Positions 7,565 through 16,520 of a stretch of 30,076 bases of DNA are shown here, piece by piece (positions within the stretch are counted from its first letter, which is position 1; the number at the start of each line of letters is the position of its first letter). The stretch is from Phycisphaerales bacterium UBA2421 (GTDB lineage: Bacteria; Planctomycetota; Phycisphaerae; Tepidisphaerales; Tepidisphaeraceae): positions 1 to 30,076 of the forward strand of contig DDRH01000043.1 of the NCBI GenBank assembly GCA_002343075.1, in the 5' to 3' direction. The notes below the pieces were generated by a model. That model was not told the DNA's origin and ran no database searches. It saw only the letters and a list, made by a program, of their open reading frames with translations. A program made the translations under genes and the position numbers.

Positions 7565-7906
7565 TCACGCGGCTTCAGGTTCGATTACGACTGCGGTGCC
7601 GTAGCAGAGCACCTCGGTCGCGCCGCTGGCTTTGCTGCCTATGTCGGAGGCGTCATATCGAAACCCGAGGATCGCGTTGGCACCAACCGCGCGGGCGTGG
7701 TCGATCATGAGATCGTAAGCCTGCTGCCTGGTCTGCTCGCACATTTCGGTGTAAGCACCGATCTGTCCGCCCACGATAGACTTTAGCCCGCCGAGAATGC
7801 CCTGAGTGATCGTCGGCGCGCGGACGATGATGCCGCGGACCACGCCCAGATACTGCCTGATACGATAGCCTTCGATTGTAAACGTAGTCGTGACGGGGAT
7901 CGACAT
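7565..7906 (-). CDS. YbjQ/UPF0145 family protein
   Basis: A 113-residue cytosolic protein beginning MSIPVTTTFTIEGYRI. The family hallmarks are all present: a central LGVVRGIIVRAPTITQGILGGLKSIVGGQIGAYTEMCEQTRQQAYDLMIDHARAVGANAILGFRYD, then a last strand with YGTAVVIEP. The family folds as a small pentamer of unproven function (sometimes called heavy-metal-binding). I placed the start at 7906, with GGAG about 12 bases upstream. An in-frame extension of 46 residues to 8044 has a basic composition unlike the family and is rejected. It is transcribed divergently from the next gene. Confidence 0.88.
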   Translation of the reverse strand: MSIPVTTTFTIEGYRIRQYLGVVRGIIVRAPTITQGILGGLKSIVGGQIGAYTEMCEQTRQQAYDLMIDHARAVGANAILGFRYDASDIGSKASGATEVLCYGTAVVIEPEAA

Positions 7907-8308
7907 ACCGCTGAATATCTCCGAAATGCCGTTTTTTGGCAAAAATGTCGGCTTCCGGACGATGAGACCTGCCGAGAATTTTCTGAGATTTCTCCTATTT
8001 TTCTTGTATCCGGATGTGGCCGAGCGTACACTGCGCGTTGTCAATGAGCCGAGGCCTCTTCATTTCGGGCTTAGGCGGCATTGATGAACGGATCGAATCG
8101 GGTCAGCGGGAAAGGGAAGCTACTCGGTAGCTGCTATCGGGTAGCTCATGTGTCCCGCGCACTTCTCGACGTTCGAGCAAAGTAGACATTTCGTTGCGCA
8201 CTACTGAATTGCCGTGGAAAGTCTGCGGCATTTCTGGTGGGCGTTCGAGGCTCGTTCAATTGCGACAAATGAGCCTTCTGCATTTCGCGTCGCAACTGGA
8301 GAAACTGC
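7907..8308. other. Divergent intergenic region
   Basis: About 400 bases between the divergent YbjQ-like gene and the PEP-CTERM gene. It must hold both promoters, but no strong -35/-10 pair stands out. A small hairpin AGCTAC-tcg-GTAGCT lies at 8118-8132, with a near copy of its right half at 8135-8146. No gene is supported. Confidence 0.5.
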
Positions 8309-9253
8309 ATGCGCGCACGCCTTCTAATCGCGGCGGCGGCGGCACTGGCTGTCGGATCCACAGCTTTTGCCGACCTGACCGTCAATCAGAACCTGGGCAG
8401 TCTCGCCCCGGGTAACTACCCGTTCTCAGGCACCACTGTTGGCGAAGGAAACGAGGCCGACACCTATGCTCCGATCGCCAACGAGCAGGCCGTCTGGGAT
8501 CAGGACTATGTCTATCAGTTTACCACCACGCAGACCATGCAGGCGTCGCTCACCAGCAACGACCCCAACGGTGCCGTGGACAACGACTTCTTCCTGCTCA
8601 ACAGCCTCGGAACCACGATCAACACGTTTGGCCGCAACTCCGCCACGACGATTCAGCCGGGCCTGGTTGAAGTGAGTGGCGCGTTCGGGCTGATCTCCGC
8701 TGGTACCTACTACCTGAGCGTTGACGCCTGGCGTGGTGTTCCCGGCGCTGCCGGTACGCCGGCGGCCGGCCGGGCCGGTCCGTTCAATGGCGTGCTCTCG
8801 CTGCAGGCGTTTGTGCCCCCGACCCCCCCGCCGTCCATCGATGCCGTGCTCGGCGGTTCGGTCACCGGCAATCTTTCAACCGGCCAGGTTGATTGGTATC
8901 GCTTCGATTACTCAGGCGGTGGGTTCAGCCTCGACACCGAAGGCTCAACCCTTGGCCCCTCCAACGATACCGAACTCGGCTTGTTCGATGCCAACGGCCA
9001 GTTGGTCGCCGAGGATGACGACGGTGGAACCGGGCTGCTCAGCCTGCTCGATTCGCCCGCCGGACTGCCCAACGGCACATATTATGTCGCCGTCGGCGGG
9101 TTCAACACGACCTACAACAACGGGTTCTCGGCCACCAGCACGTCGAGCAACTCTGGCGCCTATGTCATCAACGGCCTTAGCGTTGTTCCAGAACCGACCG
9201 GCCTCGCCTTCCTTGGCGTGGCAGCGGCAATGGTTGTTCGTCGCCGTCGGTAA
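8309..9253 (+). CDS. PEP-CTERM secreted protein with pre-peptidase C-like domain
   Basis: A 314-residue protein with signal peptide MRARLLIAAAAALAVGSTAFA and GGAG seven bases before the ATG. An N-terminal beta domain (to about 165) contains SAGTYYLSVDAW. Residues 175-280 look like a PPC (pre-peptidase C-terminal) beta-sandwich: GSVTGNLSTGQVDWYRFDYSGG, LGLFDANGQLVAEDDDGG, then LPNGTYYVAVGGFNT. The acidic DANGQLVAEDDDGG loop suggests Ca2+ binding. The tail is VVPEPTGLAFLGVAAAMVVRRRR, a PEP-CTERM signal. It is therefore an exported envelope or matrix protein with no visible catalytic site. A strong terminator follows at 9335. Confidence 0.87.
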   Translation: MRARLLIAAAAALAVGSTAFADLTVNQNLGSLAPGNYPFSGTTVGEGNEADTYAPIANEQAVWDQDYVYQFTTTQTMQASLTSNDPNGAVDNDFFLLNSLGTTINTFGRNSATTIQPGLVEVSGAFGLISAGTYYLSVDAWRGVPGAAGTPAAGRAGPFNGVLSLQAFVPPTPPPSIDAVLGGSVTGNLSTGQVDWYRFDYSGGGFSLDTEGSTLGPSNDTELGLFDANGQLVAEDDDGGTGLLSLLDSPAGLPNGTYYVAVGGFNTTYNNGFSATSTSSNSGAYVINGLSVVPEPTGLAFLGVAAAMVVRRRR

Positions 9254-9334
9254 AAATTCACAGTCGTCGCTATCTCGGTAGCTTCGACCTTGTTTTCATC
9301 CGAACGGATGTAGCGCAGTTTCTCCAAAAATCTC

Positions 9335-9373
9335 GAACCGGAGCGGAGCCAGAACCCGCTCCGGTTCTCTTTT
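9335..9373 (+). terminator. Rho-independent terminator after the PEP-CTERM gene
   Basis: GAACCGGAGCGG (9335-9346) pairs perfectly with CCGCTCCGGTTC (9356-9367) across a nine-base loop, followed by TCTTTT. It isolates the upstream gene from the adenosyltransferase. Confidence 0.82.
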
Positions 9374-9460
9374 GCGCTACCACCTCTTGCACTACAACCG
9401 CGACCCCAACGACTGCAGCCCGGTGGTCATCGAACACTTAAAATGTAAACTGGCCCAAGA

Positions 9461-10015
9461 ATGAAGATTTACACCAAAACCGGCGATGACGGCTCGACCG
9501 GGCTGATCGGCGGATCGCGCGTGCGCAAGTGCGATCCGCGTATCGAACTCTACGGCACCGTCGACGAACTCAATGCCAGCCTCGGCCTCGCCGCCGCTGC
9601 GGCTGCAGCCGCCGAGTTGCTTCCGCTGCTGCGCGCTGTGCAAAATGATCTTTTTGTCGTCGGCTCGCACCTGGCCACCCCCGACCACGAACCGCCGAGC
9701 AAGACCCAGTGGCTTCCGCCGCTTGATGAACAGCTTATTTCAAAGCTCGAACTTCAAATTGACTCTGCCGAGAGCCGACTTGCCCCGTTGCGCAACTTCA
9801 TCCTCCCCGGCGGGGCCGAGCTTTCGGCGCGCCTTCACGTCGCCCGCACGGTCTGCCGCCGGGCCGAACGCCTTGCCGTTGATTTTTCATTGAATCGCCC
9901 CGTTTCCCCGATCATCGTCACCTACCTCAACCGGCTGAGCGATTGGCTCTTCGTTCACGCGCGGCTGGCCAACCACCTTGCGCAGGTGCAAGACGTACCA
10001 TGGATCAGCCGCTGA
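9461..10015 (+). CDS. PduO-type cob(I)alamin adenosyltransferase
   Basis: A 184-residue enzyme that transfers the 5'-deoxyadenosyl group of ATP to cob(I)alamin to make adenosylcobalamin. The N-terminus MKIYTKTGDDGSTGLIGG is the ATP-binding signature of the PduO/MMAB group. R-K-x-DPRIELYGTVDELNASLG follows, then FILPGGAELSARLHVARTVCRRAERLAV with the conserved ATP-contacting Arg residues, and the closing YLNRLSDWLFVHAR. It is full length. No cobalamin riboswitch or other B12 gene is visible nearby, so it stands alone, perhaps serving a B12-dependent enzyme elsewhere. An A/T-rich TAAAAT lies 17 bases before the ATG. Confidence 0.95.
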   Translation: MKIYTKTGDDGSTGLIGGSRVRKCDPRIELYGTVDELNASLGLAAAAAAAAELLPLLRAVQNDLFVVGSHLATPDHEPPSKTQWLPPLDEQLISKLELQIDSAESRLAPLRNFILPGGAELSARLHVARTVCRRAERLAVDFSLNRPVSPIIVTYLNRLSDWLFVHARLANHLAQVQDVPWISR

Positions 10016-10027
10016 TTCGGCAGTAAA

Positions 10028-10303
10028 TCAATTCTGTGAACAAGCCACGTCGCGAGGATCGCCCACGGGATAGTCGGCGATATATGAAAAGACACAGCGA
10101 ACGTACTCCACGCCGTCAAGCTTCTCCATCGTGCGGATATGCCCGGCGTCGATCGTTCCCTCAATCGCGTTATCGTCTTTGTGAACATCGCGCACCTGCA
10201 GCCCGCTCTCCTTGAGCCGCGAGATCAACCCGTCAAGCTGGTCGGCGACGGCCGCGGTCGGGATAACGATTACGTCACAGATGTATGCGTCTTGTCGTGC
10301 CAC
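10028..10303 (-). CDS. Small hypothetical protein, two-strand/helix repeat
   Basis: A 91-residue cytosolic protein from a GTG at 10303. It has alternating strands and helices: YICDVIVIPTAA, a helix DQLDGLISRLKESGL, strand QVRDVHKDDNAIEGTI, helix DAGHIRTMEKLDGV, strand YVRCVFSYI. This resembles the small ferredoxin-like proteins sometimes labelled ketohydroxyglutarate aldolase in planctomycetes, for which that enzymatic name is doubtful. It lies 35 bases downstream of xdhB on the same strand and may be its last cistron. No ribosome site is seen. Function unknown. Confidence 0.6.
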   Translation of the reverse strand: MARQDAYICDVIVIPTAAVADQLDGLISRLKESGLQVRDVHKDDNAIEGTIDAGHIRTMEKLDGVEYVRCVFSYIADYPVGDPRDVACSQN

Positions 10304-10338
10304 GAGTGGGCGGATTGTAGCGGTTTCCGCAGGAAAGT

Positions 10339-12696
10339 TCAGCGGCTTGCCGACGTGGCGACAGGCTGATTTGAAACTGCGATCCGTGCAATTGCCAGCG
10401 CGATGCGTTCATGGGTTGCCGGCAACGCCAGCTCCACTCGCTGGCCCGCGAGCGACCGGAGCGCGTCCTTCACCGCGGCAAAGACGCTGAAGCCAAGCAG
10501 CAGCGGTGGCTCGCCGACGGCTTTCGATCGCTTGATGCTCTGCACGCAGGCATCGTTCGGCAGCAGCGCCACATTAAACACGTCCGGCAAATCGCTGATA
10601 TTCGGGATCTTGTATGTTGTTGGCGAGTACGACAGCAGCACACCCTTGTCGGAGTACTTCAATTCCTCGGCGGTCACCCAACCCATGCCTTGAACAAACG
10701 CGCCGGTGATCTGCCCGCGATCGATTCCCGGGTTGATGCTCTCACCGATATCCATGAGAAGATCAACCCGCGACACGCGCAACTCGCCTGTAAAGCGGTC
10801 AATCAATACCTCACTGCACGCCACGCCATTGGTGAAGTAATAGAACGGCGAGCCTTCGCCCGTTTCCTTGTCAAATCCGATATCGGGCGTGAAGTAAAAT
10901 CCGCGTGCGCCAAGATCAACGCGATCTTCATACGCCCGCTGCACGAGTTTGGTGAACGCAATGCCCGGCCCAGCGCTGCCGCTGCGAGACACGCTGCCCT
11001 GTGAGAACAAAATGCCGCAGGGTTCGTCGTTGAGAGGGGTCGCAACGTCTCCGCCGCTGGGATCGTGCTCGGCAAACAGGCGCCTGGCAACCTCGCTCAG
11101 GCGCTCGCGGAGCGTTTGGCAGGCATCGATTACCGCGAAGCCGTTCAAATCGGTCCCGCTCGAAGCGGCGGTTGGGGAAGTATTGTTGTTTTTCTCGGTG
11201 CTGGTGGCAGTGACAATCACCCGCTCATACGTCACGCCCAACTCGTCGGCGGCGATCTGTCGGAGGCGCGTGTTCACGCCCTGGCCCATCTCGGTCGCGC
11301 CGGTGGAAACGACCACCGAGCCATCGGTGTAAATGTTCACCAGCGCATTGCCCTGGTTGAGGGCTTTGCGCGTGAAGCTGATGCCAAACTTCACAGCGGT
11401 CAGCGAGAGTCCTTTGATATGCGAACGAGAGTGCGCGTTATAGCGGTCAATCTCGCGCCGACGGGCGTCGTAGCTGCAATCGAGGCGGAGCTTCGCAAAC
11501 AGTTCGGGCAACGTGTTGTTGCCGACGCGCTGCCGATACGGCGTCTCGTCGTGGCCGGCGCGATAGACATTGCTCTGGCGAACGTCCAGCGCATCGATCT
11601 TCGCTGCGACGGCGACATCTTCGATCAGGTTCTCAATTGCGGCGACCCCCTGCGGCCCCCCGAAGCCACGAAATGCCGTATTGCTTGGCAGATTGGTCTT
11701 ACACACCCGGCCTGTCGCGCGGAAATTCGGAATGAAGTATGCATTGTCGGCGTGCAGCAGCGCACGTTCCATCACCGCCATCGACAAGTCTGTGCTGCAA
11801 CCGCCGTCAGAGTAGAGCTTAAAATCGGCTGCGAGGATGCTTCCGTCGCCATCAAACCCGGCGCGCCAGAAGACCTTGAACGGATGGCGCTTACCGGTGA
11901 AGCGCATGTCGTCGTCTTTGCTGTATGCGAAGCGCGCCGGGCGATTGAGATGATAAGCCGCCAGCGCCGCAAGCATGGCCGGCTGCGCCGCCTGGGTTTC
12001 CTTTCCGCCAAACCCGCCGCCCATGCGCTTGCAGATGCAGTTGACGTGGTTAAAAGGCACGCCCAGCACCTCCGCGACCAGTGCCTGCACTTCGCTAGTG
12101 TGCTGGGTTGACGAATGCACCGTGAATGTCCGATTCTCGCCGGGAACGACAATGCCAATCTGCGATTCCAGGTAGAAGTGCTCCTGCCCGCCGATGTCGA
12201 ACACCCCTTCGAGGCTGTGCGGCGCGGCTGCCAGCGCGCGATCAACATCGCCGCGCTCGATTTTTCTCAACGGCGAAAGAAACTGCTCGAGTGTGATCGC
12301 GCGTTCGATCGACAGGACGGGATCGAGTTCTTCCATCTCCAGCCGCACCGCGCGCCTGGCCGCCGCGAGAACCTCACGCGACTTGGCTGCAATCACCACA
12401 ATCGGGTGGCCGATGAATTGCGCTTCATCCACGACCAGCAGATCTTCATCATGCACCACCGGCCCAAATCGATTGCTTCCCGGAACATCCTTGTGCGTAT
12501 ACAGCCCGACCACCCCAGGCATGTTGCGCGCCGCGGCGAGGTCGAGCGACTGCACGCGCCCGCGCGCCACCGGCGATCCGACGATGCCCACAAACACCTC
12601 GCCGTGCATCGGCGGGACATCGTCCAGAAACACCGATTCACCCGCGGCGTGCCCTGCAGCGGAATCATGCGGGATGTTCTTGCCAACGTATGACAT
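10339..12696 (-). CDS. xdhB: Xanthine dehydrogenase molybdopterin-binding (large) subunit
   Basis: A 785-residue subunit that hydroxylates hypoxanthine/xanthine at the molybdenum cofactor. Key sites: QEHFYLE (171-177), GGGFGGKE (226-233), FRGFGGPQG (342-350) with the conserved substrate Arg343, GATEMGQG in the middle, and KAVGEPPLLLG near the C-terminus, where Glu729 matches the catalytic glutamate of Rhodobacter XdhB (Glu730). I start it at MSYVGKNIPHD (12696), 19 bases after xdhA; the in-frame extension to 12780 would overlap xdhA. The order xdhA-xdhB is typical. No xdhC insertion factor is visible in the window. Confidence 0.95.
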   Translation of the reverse strand: MSYVGKNIPHDSAAGHAAGESVFLDDVPPMHGEVFVGIVGSPVARGRVQSLDLAAARNMPGVVGLYTHKDVPGSNRFGPVVHDEDLLVVDEAQFIGHPIVVIAAKSREVLAAARRAVRLEMEELDPVLSIERAITLEQFLSPLRKIERGDVDRALAAAPHSLEGVFDIGGQEHFYLESQIGIVVPGENRTFTVHSSTQHTSEVQALVAEVLGVPFNHVNCICKRMGGGFGGKETQAAQPAMLAALAAYHLNRPARFAYSKDDDMRFTGKRHPFKVFWRAGFDGDGSILAADFKLYSDGGCSTDLSMAVMERALLHADNAYFIPNFRATGRVCKTNLPSNTAFRGFGGPQGVAAIENLIEDVAVAAKIDALDVRQSNVYRAGHDETPYRQRVGNNTLPELFAKLRLDCSYDARRREIDRYNAHSRSHIKGLSLTAVKFGISFTRKALNQGNALVNIYTDGSVVVSTGATEMGQGVNTRLRQIAADELGVTYERVIVTATSTEKNNNTSPTAASSGTDLNGFAVIDACQTLRERLSEVARRLFAEHDPSGGDVATPLNDEPCGILFSQGSVSRSGSAGPGIAFTKLVQRAYEDRVDLGARGFYFTPDIGFDKETGEGSPFYYFTNGVACSEVLIDRFTGELRVSRVDLLMDIGESINPGIDRGQITGAFVQGMGWVTAEELKYSDKGVLLSYSPTTYKIPNISDLPDVFNVALLPNDACVQSIKRSKAVGEPPLLLGFSVFAAVKDALRSLAGQRVELALPATHERIALAIARIAVSNQPVATSASR

Positions 12697-12715
12697 ACAC
12701 GAGATTCTCTGGCTG

Positions 12716-14206
12716 CTACACCGGCTTGCTGCTGCCAGCGTCTCCGCTGGCCATTTCCAGCGCCAGCCGGCGAAGCACATTCACCGCCAGCAGATTGCGA
12801 TACGAATCCGACCCGCGTACATCGCTGATCGGCGTGATTTCTGACAGTACTGTTTCCTGCAACTCGTCCAGCGTTTCATCATCCAGCGGGCGGCCGCGCA
12901 GCAGCGCCTCTGTCTTGCGGAGCCGGACGACAGTCGGCCCGACGCCGCCGTACGCAAGTCGGCAATCGATGATCTGCCCGCCGCACATTTGCATCCACAC
13001 TGCGGCGCTGAACGTGCTGATATCCAGGTCTTTGCGCTTGCTGACCTTGTACAACCTGAAGACGTCGCCCTCCGCCGGCCTGGGCACGCGCACGCCAGTG
13101 ATAAGCTCGTCATTGCGCATCACTGTCTGGCGGTAGCCGGTGTAGAAGTCGTTAATACTGACCGCGCGCTCGCAGGTGGCGCCAGTGAGTATAATCTCCG
13201 CATCAAGCACCATCAGCGGGGGGAGCATGTCGCCAATCGGGGATGCATTGGCCAGATTGCCCGCAAGCGTGCCGGCGTTTCGTATCTGTGGTGAGCCGAA
13301 CCATTCGAGAAACTCGGCGCACTCTGCGATCTCTTCCCGCAACACGTCCTGAACCACAGAGAGGGTCACCCCGCCGGCGAAGGTGATCGCATCGTTGGAG
13401 ACATCGAGCCACTGCCAATCGGGCAAGGCTGCGGTGGAAAGGATGCTCATGGGCGTGCGCATGCCCTTGTTCATCTGCACGCCGAGATCCGTCCCGCCGG
13501 CAATGATCGCGCAGCCGGGGTTGCCGGCGCGAAACTCGACGGCCTGCCGTATCGTCACAGGCTTGAAAAATGACCGCCCTCCTGCAGCAATCAAGACCCC
13601 TTCTCGCGCGGCAGCAGTCATTTCTTCCAAGATCGTCTCGGGTGGAAAGAGCGCATCAACCGACTGCACCGCAGCCCGATCGACCCCCTCTACCGCATTG
13701 AGTATCGGCTCATACCCCGTACACCTGCACAGGTTGCCCGTCAGGCTGCGTTTGACGGCACACGCGTCGATCGCTTCTGACGATGGCTCAAGCAATGAAT
13801 GAACCGCCACGACGAAGCCCGGCGTGCAGAAACCGCACTGCGCGCCGTGGCACTCCACAAAAGCCTGCTGCACGGGGTTAAGCCCGCCGGCATACTTCAG
13901 CCCTTCAATGGTGACTACATGAGCACCGTCGAGCTGCAACAAATACTGAATGCACCCGCACACCGGCGCGTAAGCAATGCGGCCATCCACCCCGCGGCCA
14001 ATCATGACGGTGCAACTGCCGCAATCGCCCTCGGCACACACCACTTTCGTGCCGGTGAGGTGCAAATCATATCGCAGCCAATCCGTGAGGGGCCGAAATG
14101 CGTCGAGGCCCCGAACCATGTGCCGCTTGCCATTGACGAAGATGGTGAGATGGTCTTTCAACTGCGAACTGGGTACCGCATCGGACACGCCATCAGATTC
14201 TATCAT
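12716..14206 (-). CDS. xdhA: Xanthine dehydrogenase FeS/FAD (small) subunit
   Basis: A 496-residue electron-transfer subunit. The N-terminal ferredoxin-like [2Fe-2S] site uses CAEGDCGSC (Cys57, 62, 65) and a Cys at about 83-85. The second [2Fe-2S] site uses CGFC (124, 127) and CRC (160, 162). The FAD domain follows with IIAGGTDLGVQMNK and NAGTLAGNLANASPIGDMLP, then the CO-dehydrogenase flavoprotein C-terminal domain. Electrons from molybdenum in XdhB pass through both clusters to FAD and NAD+. The ATG at 14206 is my choice; a TTG at 14269 would add 21 residues. Neither has a clear ribosome site. It heads the xdhAB unit. Confidence 0.95.
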   Translation of the reverse strand: MIESDGVSDAVPSSQLKDHLTIFVNGKRHMVRGLDAFRPLTDWLRYDLHLTGTKVVCAEGDCGSCTVMIGRGVDGRIAYAPVCGCIQYLLQLDGAHVVTIEGLKYAGGLNPVQQAFVECHGAQCGFCTPGFVVAVHSLLEPSSEAIDACAVKRSLTGNLCRCTGYEPILNAVEGVDRAAVQSVDALFPPETILEEMTAAAREGVLIAAGGRSFFKPVTIRQAVEFRAGNPGCAIIAGGTDLGVQMNKGMRTPMSILSTAALPDWQWLDVSNDAITFAGGVTLSVVQDVLREEIAECAEFLEWFGSPQIRNAGTLAGNLANASPIGDMLPPLMVLDAEIILTGATCERAVSINDFYTGYRQTVMRNDELITGVRVPRPAEGDVFRLYKVSKRKDLDISTFSAAVWMQMCGGQIIDCRLAYGGVGPTVVRLRKTEALLRGRPLDDETLDELQETVLSEITPISDVRGSDSYRNLLAVNVLRRLALEMASGDAGSSKPV

Positions 14207-14332
14207 CCGATCTTGCAGACGTCGCGTCTTCTCATCCGTTGTCAACTTACTTATGTGATGCGCGACCAACCACGCACGGCAAACCGGAGGGCTGTGCGGC
14301 TAGGCGACAGATGAGCCAGTGAATAGACTTCC

Positions 14333-15451
14333 GTGCTGATGACTTCATTCTCAAAAACGCACCAGGCGATCAATCAGGGTATCAGTGCTGGCCAGCACAC
14401 GGGCGCCCAGCTCTATGTCTCGCGCCATGGTACGGCCTTGACAGACACGGCGTTTGGCGAGGCCCAGCCCGGTGTGGAGATGACGCGCGACTCGATCGCG
14501 CTCTGGATGAGCGCCGGAAAGCCGATCGCCGCAATCGCCATCGCGCAGCTGCTCGATGCAGGAGAGTTGCGGCTCGATGACCGGGTCGAGATGTACATCC
14601 CGGAGTTTGGCCAGCACGGGAAGGCGCCCATAACGATACGCCATCTGCTGCTACACACCGGCGGCTTCCGCGGACCGATGGGTAGCTTTGAGCCTGGCTC
14701 ATGGCAGTCGCAGGTCGATCGCGCCTGCAACCTCCGGCTGGAGCCGATGTGGGTTCCGGGCGAGAAAGCAGGATATCACCCTGGTTCGAGTTGGTTCATC
14801 CTTGGCGAAGTCATTCGGCGGCTGACCGGCAAGCCGTATCAACAGGCGATCCGCGACGACATATTTTTTCCGCTGGGCGAGGCCGATGTGTGGGTGGGCA
14901 TGCCGCTCGACGTGTGGGCCGACTACGGCGGGCGAATCGTTGCGACGCTTATCACCGACCCGCTACAAAAATCGGTCGTTAACAAGATGCAAGATGCCGC
15001 AATCAACGAACTGGCGCGACCTGGTGCCAACGCCCGCGGGCCGATTCGGGCGCTGGGAAGACTGTATGAGTCGCTTATCCGGAGCAAAGCAGGCGCAGAT
15101 CCCGGCGCGACCAGGACGCTGGGCATCTCTCCGGCGACGGTCGATCTGTTTACCTCGCGCCAACGTGTGGGCATGTTTGATCACACGTTCAAGTGCACGC
15201 TCGATTGGGGCCTGGGCTTTATGATCGATTCGAAACAGTATGCCGGCGAACACCCCTATGGCTATGGCGCGCACGCATCACCGGCCACATTTGGCCACAG
15301 CGGCAATCAATGTAGCTGCGCCTTTGCCGATCCGACAAATGGGCTGGTGGTGGCGTGGGTTTGCAACGGAATGCCCGGCGATGAAGCCCACGACCGCCGA
15401 GTGCGCGCAATCAACGCCGCGGTGTATGAGGATCTGGAGCTTACCTCGTAA
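14333..15451 (+). CDS. Serine hydrolase, class C beta-lactamase/esterase family
   Basis: A 372-residue enzyme from GTG 14333 (an ATG two codons later is the alternative). The acylation motif SAGK is at residues 60-63 (ALWMSAGKPIAAIAIAQLL), followed by LDDRVEMYIPEF and ITIRHLLLHTGGF, diagnostic of the beta-lactamase superfamily (Pfam PF00144 group). The second motif has Tyr148 as YHP, lacking the Asn of YxN beta-lactamases, and the third is GHSGNQ (321-326) in place of KTG. There is no signal peptide, so it is probably cytosolic. The altered motifs point to an esterase, D-aminopeptidase or amidohydrolase rather than drug resistance. It lies 41 bases before a D-amino-acid-oxidase-like gene on the same strand. 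Confidence 0.88.
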   Translation: MLMTSFSKTHQAINQGISAGQHTGAQLYVSRHGTALTDTAFGEAQPGVEMTRDSIALWMSAGKPIAAIAIAQLLDAGELRLDDRVEMYIPEFGQHGKAPITIRHLLLHTGGFRGPMGSFEPGSWQSQVDRACNLRLEPMWVPGEKAGYHPGSSWFILGEVIRRLTGKPYQQAIRDDIFFPLGEADVWVGMPLDVWADYGGRIVATLITDPLQKSVVNKMQDAAINELARPGANARGPIRALGRLYESLIRSKAGADPGATRTLGISPATVDLFTSRQRVGMFDHTFKCTLDWGLGFMIDSKQYAGEHPYGYGAHASPATFGHSGNQCSCAFADPTNGLVVAWVCNGMPGDEAHDRRVRAINAAVYEDLELTS

Positions 15452-15492
15452 GCCCGCGCTTGCGGTGGTTTTCCGCTACACTTCTTTCGACG

Positions 15493-16506
15493 ATGCCTTC
15501 GAGCAAAGCTCTCTATCATTCTGAAGCACCTTCAGCGGCCGGCGCGGCGGGCGAAGAGGTCATCATCCTCGGCGGGGGTGTATCGGGTTTGACTTGCGGC
15601 ATCTTGCTTGCAGAGTCCGGCAGACACGTCCGGCTCATCGCGCAGAAACACTGGCGCGAAACGCCAAGCGGAAAGGCCGGCGGGCTGTGGCTGCCCTATC
15701 GCATCGAACCGCGCGACCGGGTGCTGCGTTGGAGCGCGCAGACATTCGCGGTGCTGACCGAACTGGCGCGCGACCCCGGAAACGGTGTACTGTTGCGCGA
15801 GCAAATCGAGCTGTATCGCGACAACACCCCGCCGGAGAGGGTGTGGTGGCTGGCGGCGGTCCCGAAGCATCGGCGGATTCCACCAGCCCAGCTTCCCGTC
15901 GGCTACCGCGACGGCTTTAGCGCGCTCGTGCCCGTGATGGACGTGCCGCTTTACATGCCCCGCCTCGAACGCCGTTTTCTCGCCGCAGGTGGGACAATCG
16001 ACATCGCCGGGCGCGCGGTTGATTCGATTGATTCTCTTTTCGGGCACGCGCGCGTCATCATCAACTGCACGGGGCTTGGCGCGCAGACTTTGTGCAATGA
16101 TGCCGAGCTAAAGCCCATTCGCGGGCAGTTGCTGCGAATGACCAACCCGGGCATCGACCGCTGCACCGCCGACGAATCACACCCGCTGGGCATTGCGTAT
16201 GTCATCGCGCGCTCGAGCGATGTCATCCTCGGCGGCACGGCCGACCTCGGTTCATTCGATGAATCGGTGCACGCCGACAGCCGACAGCGCCTGCTCGATG
16301 TCAATCTTCAACTCGAACCGCGGCTGCGTGAAGCGCAAGCCATCGAGGATGTTGTCTGCCTCCGACCGTATCGAAGTGCCGTGCGGCTGGAAGTCGAGCA
16401 TCGCCCCGCCGGCCGAATCATCCACAACTACGGCCACGGCGGTGCGGGTTTTACGGTTTCGTGGGGGTGCGCGATGGAAGTGCTGCAACTCCTGCAGCAA
16501 TGCTAA
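15493..16506 (+). CDS. D-amino-acid oxidase-like FAD enzyme
   Basis: A 337-residue flavoenzyme that likely oxidises a D-amino acid to the 2-oxo acid, ammonia and H2O2. An N-terminal Rossmann fold is present (VIILGGGVSGLTCGILLAESG). Further marks are GKAGGLWLPYRIEP near residue 65, INCTGLGAQTL, LKPIRGQLLRM, VCLRPYRSAVRLE and the DAO signature IIHNYGHGGAGFTVSWGCA. I start it at MPSSKALYHSE (15493); an in-frame GTG/TTG-type start at 15460 would add 11 residues. There is no ribosome site; TACACT ends ten bases upstream, so the message may be nearly leaderless. It could share a transcript with the serine hydrolase. Substrate specificity is not visible from sequence. Confidence 0.88.
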   Translation: MPSSKALYHSEAPSAAGAAGEEVIILGGGVSGLTCGILLAESGRHVRLIAQKHWRETPSGKAGGLWLPYRIEPRDRVLRWSAQTFAVLTELARDPGNGVLLREQIELYRDNTPPERVWWLAAVPKHRRIPPAQLPVGYRDGFSALVPVMDVPLYMPRLERRFLAAGGTIDIAGRAVDSIDSLFGHARVIINCTGLGAQTLCNDAELKPIRGQLLRMTNPGIDRCTADESHPLGIAYVIARSSDVILGGTADLGSFDESVHADSRQRLLDVNLQLEPRLREAQAIEDVVCLRPYRSAVRLEVEHRPAGRIIHNYGHGGAGFTVSWGCAMEVLQLLQQC

Positions 16507-16520
16507 GCCGCCGACGCAAA

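Noticed and set aside
8118..8146. Hairpin AGCTAC-tcg-GTAGCT and near-copy of its right half
   Set aside because: Six-base stem without T-run or relation to a gene start; too short to call an operator or terminator.
11065..12111. Plus-strand open frame of 348 codons
   Set aside because: It lies wholly antisense to xdhB, which carries every conserved catalytic motif.
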